Assembly (NCBI GenBank): GCA_020845495.1
Contig: JADLFM010000134.1
Span: 1-14,868, forward strand
Direction: 5' to 3'
Source: Chloroflexota bacterium
Lineage (GTDB): Bacteria > Chloroflexota > UBA6077 > JACCZL01
DNA: 14,868 nt
Shown here: positions 14,129 through 14,868 of the stretch, piece by piece
Layout: each line of letters opens with the position of its first letter
Position numbering within the stretch: the first letter of the stretch is position 1
The notes under the pieces: generated by a model
The model's input: the letters and a program-made list of their open reading frames with translations, nothing else
What the model was told of the DNA's origin: nothing
The model's database searches: none
Program-made: the position numbers and the translations under genes

Positions 14129-14145
14129 CCGGCGCCGTGCGCCGG
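14129..14145 (+). promoter_or_regulatory. GC hairpin in the receiver gene leader
   Basis: CCGGCGC pairs perfectly with GCGCCGG around a CGT loop, ending 24 nt before the ATG at 14170. If transcription begins near 14048 it would lie in the leader and could affect ribosome loading or elongation. Its role is unknown. Confidence 0.35.
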
Positions 14146-14169
14146 AAGGCGACAGGGGACCAGACGACC

Positions 14170-14568
14170 ATGGGGCTAAGCGAGCAGGAGACTCGCGTGC
14201 TCGTCGTCGACGCGGATGTCAGAAGCCTCGAAGGACTGGCTGAGGCGTTGCTGGATTGTGGCTTCGCCGTTCGAACGGCTGCGACCGCGGCCGAGGCCCT
14301 GGCGGAGGCCCGACGACGGCGCCCGACACTCGTGCTATCGGACGTAGCGATCCCTGGCATGGACGGCTTCCAGTTGTGCGCCGAGCTACGACGCGATCCA
14401 GAGATCGGCGCCGTACCAGTCGTGCTCCTGGCCAGCAGTGCGGCGGACGTCCGGATGCGTGAGCGGGGCGCCACGGCCGGCGTGTCAGACTATCTGACCC
14501 GTCCTATCGATCTGCCGCGCCTGATCCAGGTGGTGCGTCAGCTCTCGACTGGCTCGACCGCCGCCTGA
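14170..14568 (+). CDS. stand-alone response regulator receiver, atypical
   Basis: This 132-residue CheY-like protein has no output domain. LVVDADV (11-17) gives the acidic D14 but alanine at 15 where a second acid is usual. The phosphoacceptor is D58 in VLSDVAIPGMDGF. The switch threonine position is A88 (VVLLASS), with serine next to it, and the conserved lysine is R111 in YLTRPID. It may be phosphorylated poorly, or be a pseudo-receiver that signals by binding. The ATG at 14170 begins just before the receiver fold. An AGGGG lies 11 nt upstream, slightly far. No histidine kinase is in the window. A strong hairpin follows the stop. Confidence 0.85.
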   Translation: MGLSEQETRVLVVDADVRSLEGLAEALLDCGFAVRTAATAAEALAEARRRRPTLVLSDVAIPGMDGFQLCAELRRDPEIGAVPVVLLASSAADVRMRERGATAGVSDYLTRPIDLPRLIQVVRQLSTGSTAA

Positions 14569-14594
14569 CGCCAGCGCATCGCCTCATCTCGCAC

Positions 14595-14621
14595 GTGTCG
14601 CCGTGGCTCGCCGCGGCACAC
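14595..14621 (+). terminator. strong stem-loop after the receiver gene
   Basis: GTGT, a one-base C bulge, then GCCGTGG pair with CCGCGGC and ACAC around a CTCG tetraloop: 11 pairs, one of them G-U. It begins 26 nt after the stop codon. There is no T-run, as with the other hairpins in this window. In the rest of the gap to 14793 I see no other clear signal and no convincing promoter. Confidence 0.55.
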
Positions 14622-14793
14622 CTCGCCGACCCGGTGACGCCGGCTGACCGAAGTAGAGCGGCATGGCGACGCCTCTTGCCACCACCTCGTCCGTGCACTC
14701 CTGGTGTCGATATGGTCGGCAGGTGAGAGCGGGATCGGGCCGGGTGTCCCACAGGATATTGCGTCAAGTACCCTGAGGCGTGGGAGGGCGCCG

Positions 14794-14868
14794 ATGGGTC
14801 GGACGGATTGGGACGCCGAAGAGGCACGGTGGGCGGAGCAGATCGAGGCCGTGGTGGGCGGGATGCGA
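14794..14868 (+). CDS. start of an unidentified gene (partial, right edge)
   Basis: An ATG preceded by GGAGGG (14783-14788, 5-nt spacing) opens a frame that runs off the window after 25 codons. The visible part is acidic and helical in look (MGRTDWDAEEARWAEQIEAV). A start such as WAEQI might fit a MarR/GbsR-type DNA-binding protein, but that is a guess from very little sequence. Confidence 0.55.
   Translation, partial: MGRTDWDAEEARWAEQIEAVVGGMR

Noticed and set aside
14759..14767. TTG-CGT-CAA mini-palindrome and possible -35 before the last gene
   Set aside because: The arms are only three bases and no -10 is found at proper spacing.

Overview
The window is about 68-70% GC, with compact genes, strong GC bias at third codon positions and several GTG starts. 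A eukaryotic-type (type II) glutamine synthetase, a very large zinc-ribbon/class III cyclase/STAND ATPase/TPR protein, a LysM cell-wall protein and a bifunctional PurH together suggest a high-GC Chloroflexota bacterium, perhaps Thermomicrobia-like. That assignment is inference: there is no rRNA in the window and I could not run a search. I see no rRNA, tRNA, CRISPR array, complete insertion sequence or phage gene.

Layout. (1) 1-180: the tail of an unidentified plus-strand frame, then a G-run repeat. (2) 181-1560, minus strand: a small conserved protein with an apparently leaderless promoter, followed by a mandelate racemase-like enolase-superfamily enzyme. (3) 1561-7892, plus strand: glnII behind a long leader hairpin, a small LIM-like zinc protein, the 1273-residue cyclase/ATPase regulator with an in-frame 15-bp tandem repeat, and a cupin. 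(4) 7893-13887, minus strand, read right to left: a secreted LysM/transglycosylase-like/beta-lactamase-like protein, nadE, purH, a PerR-like Fur-family regulator and a LysE/RhtB exporter. (5) 13888-14868, plus strand: a single-domain receiver with atypical switch residues, then the first 25 codons of another gene.

How the genes may work together. The core functions are nitrogen assimilation (GlnII), purine synthesis (PurH), NAD synthesis (NadE) and peroxide or metal sensing (PerR-like). GlnII makes glutamine, which feeds purine synthesis, but the two genes lie on opposite strands and may be neighbours by chance. The large cyclase protein and the receiver are signalling proteins with no evident partner here. 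No single unknown multi-gene system stands out. The most unusual elements are the LIM-like protein, the coding minisatellite inside the ATPase domain, the LysM/SLT/beta-lactamase-like fusion without an obvious deacylation glutamate, the 75-nt AT-richer nested palindrome after that gene, and the short tandem duplications at the stop codons of purH and nadE.
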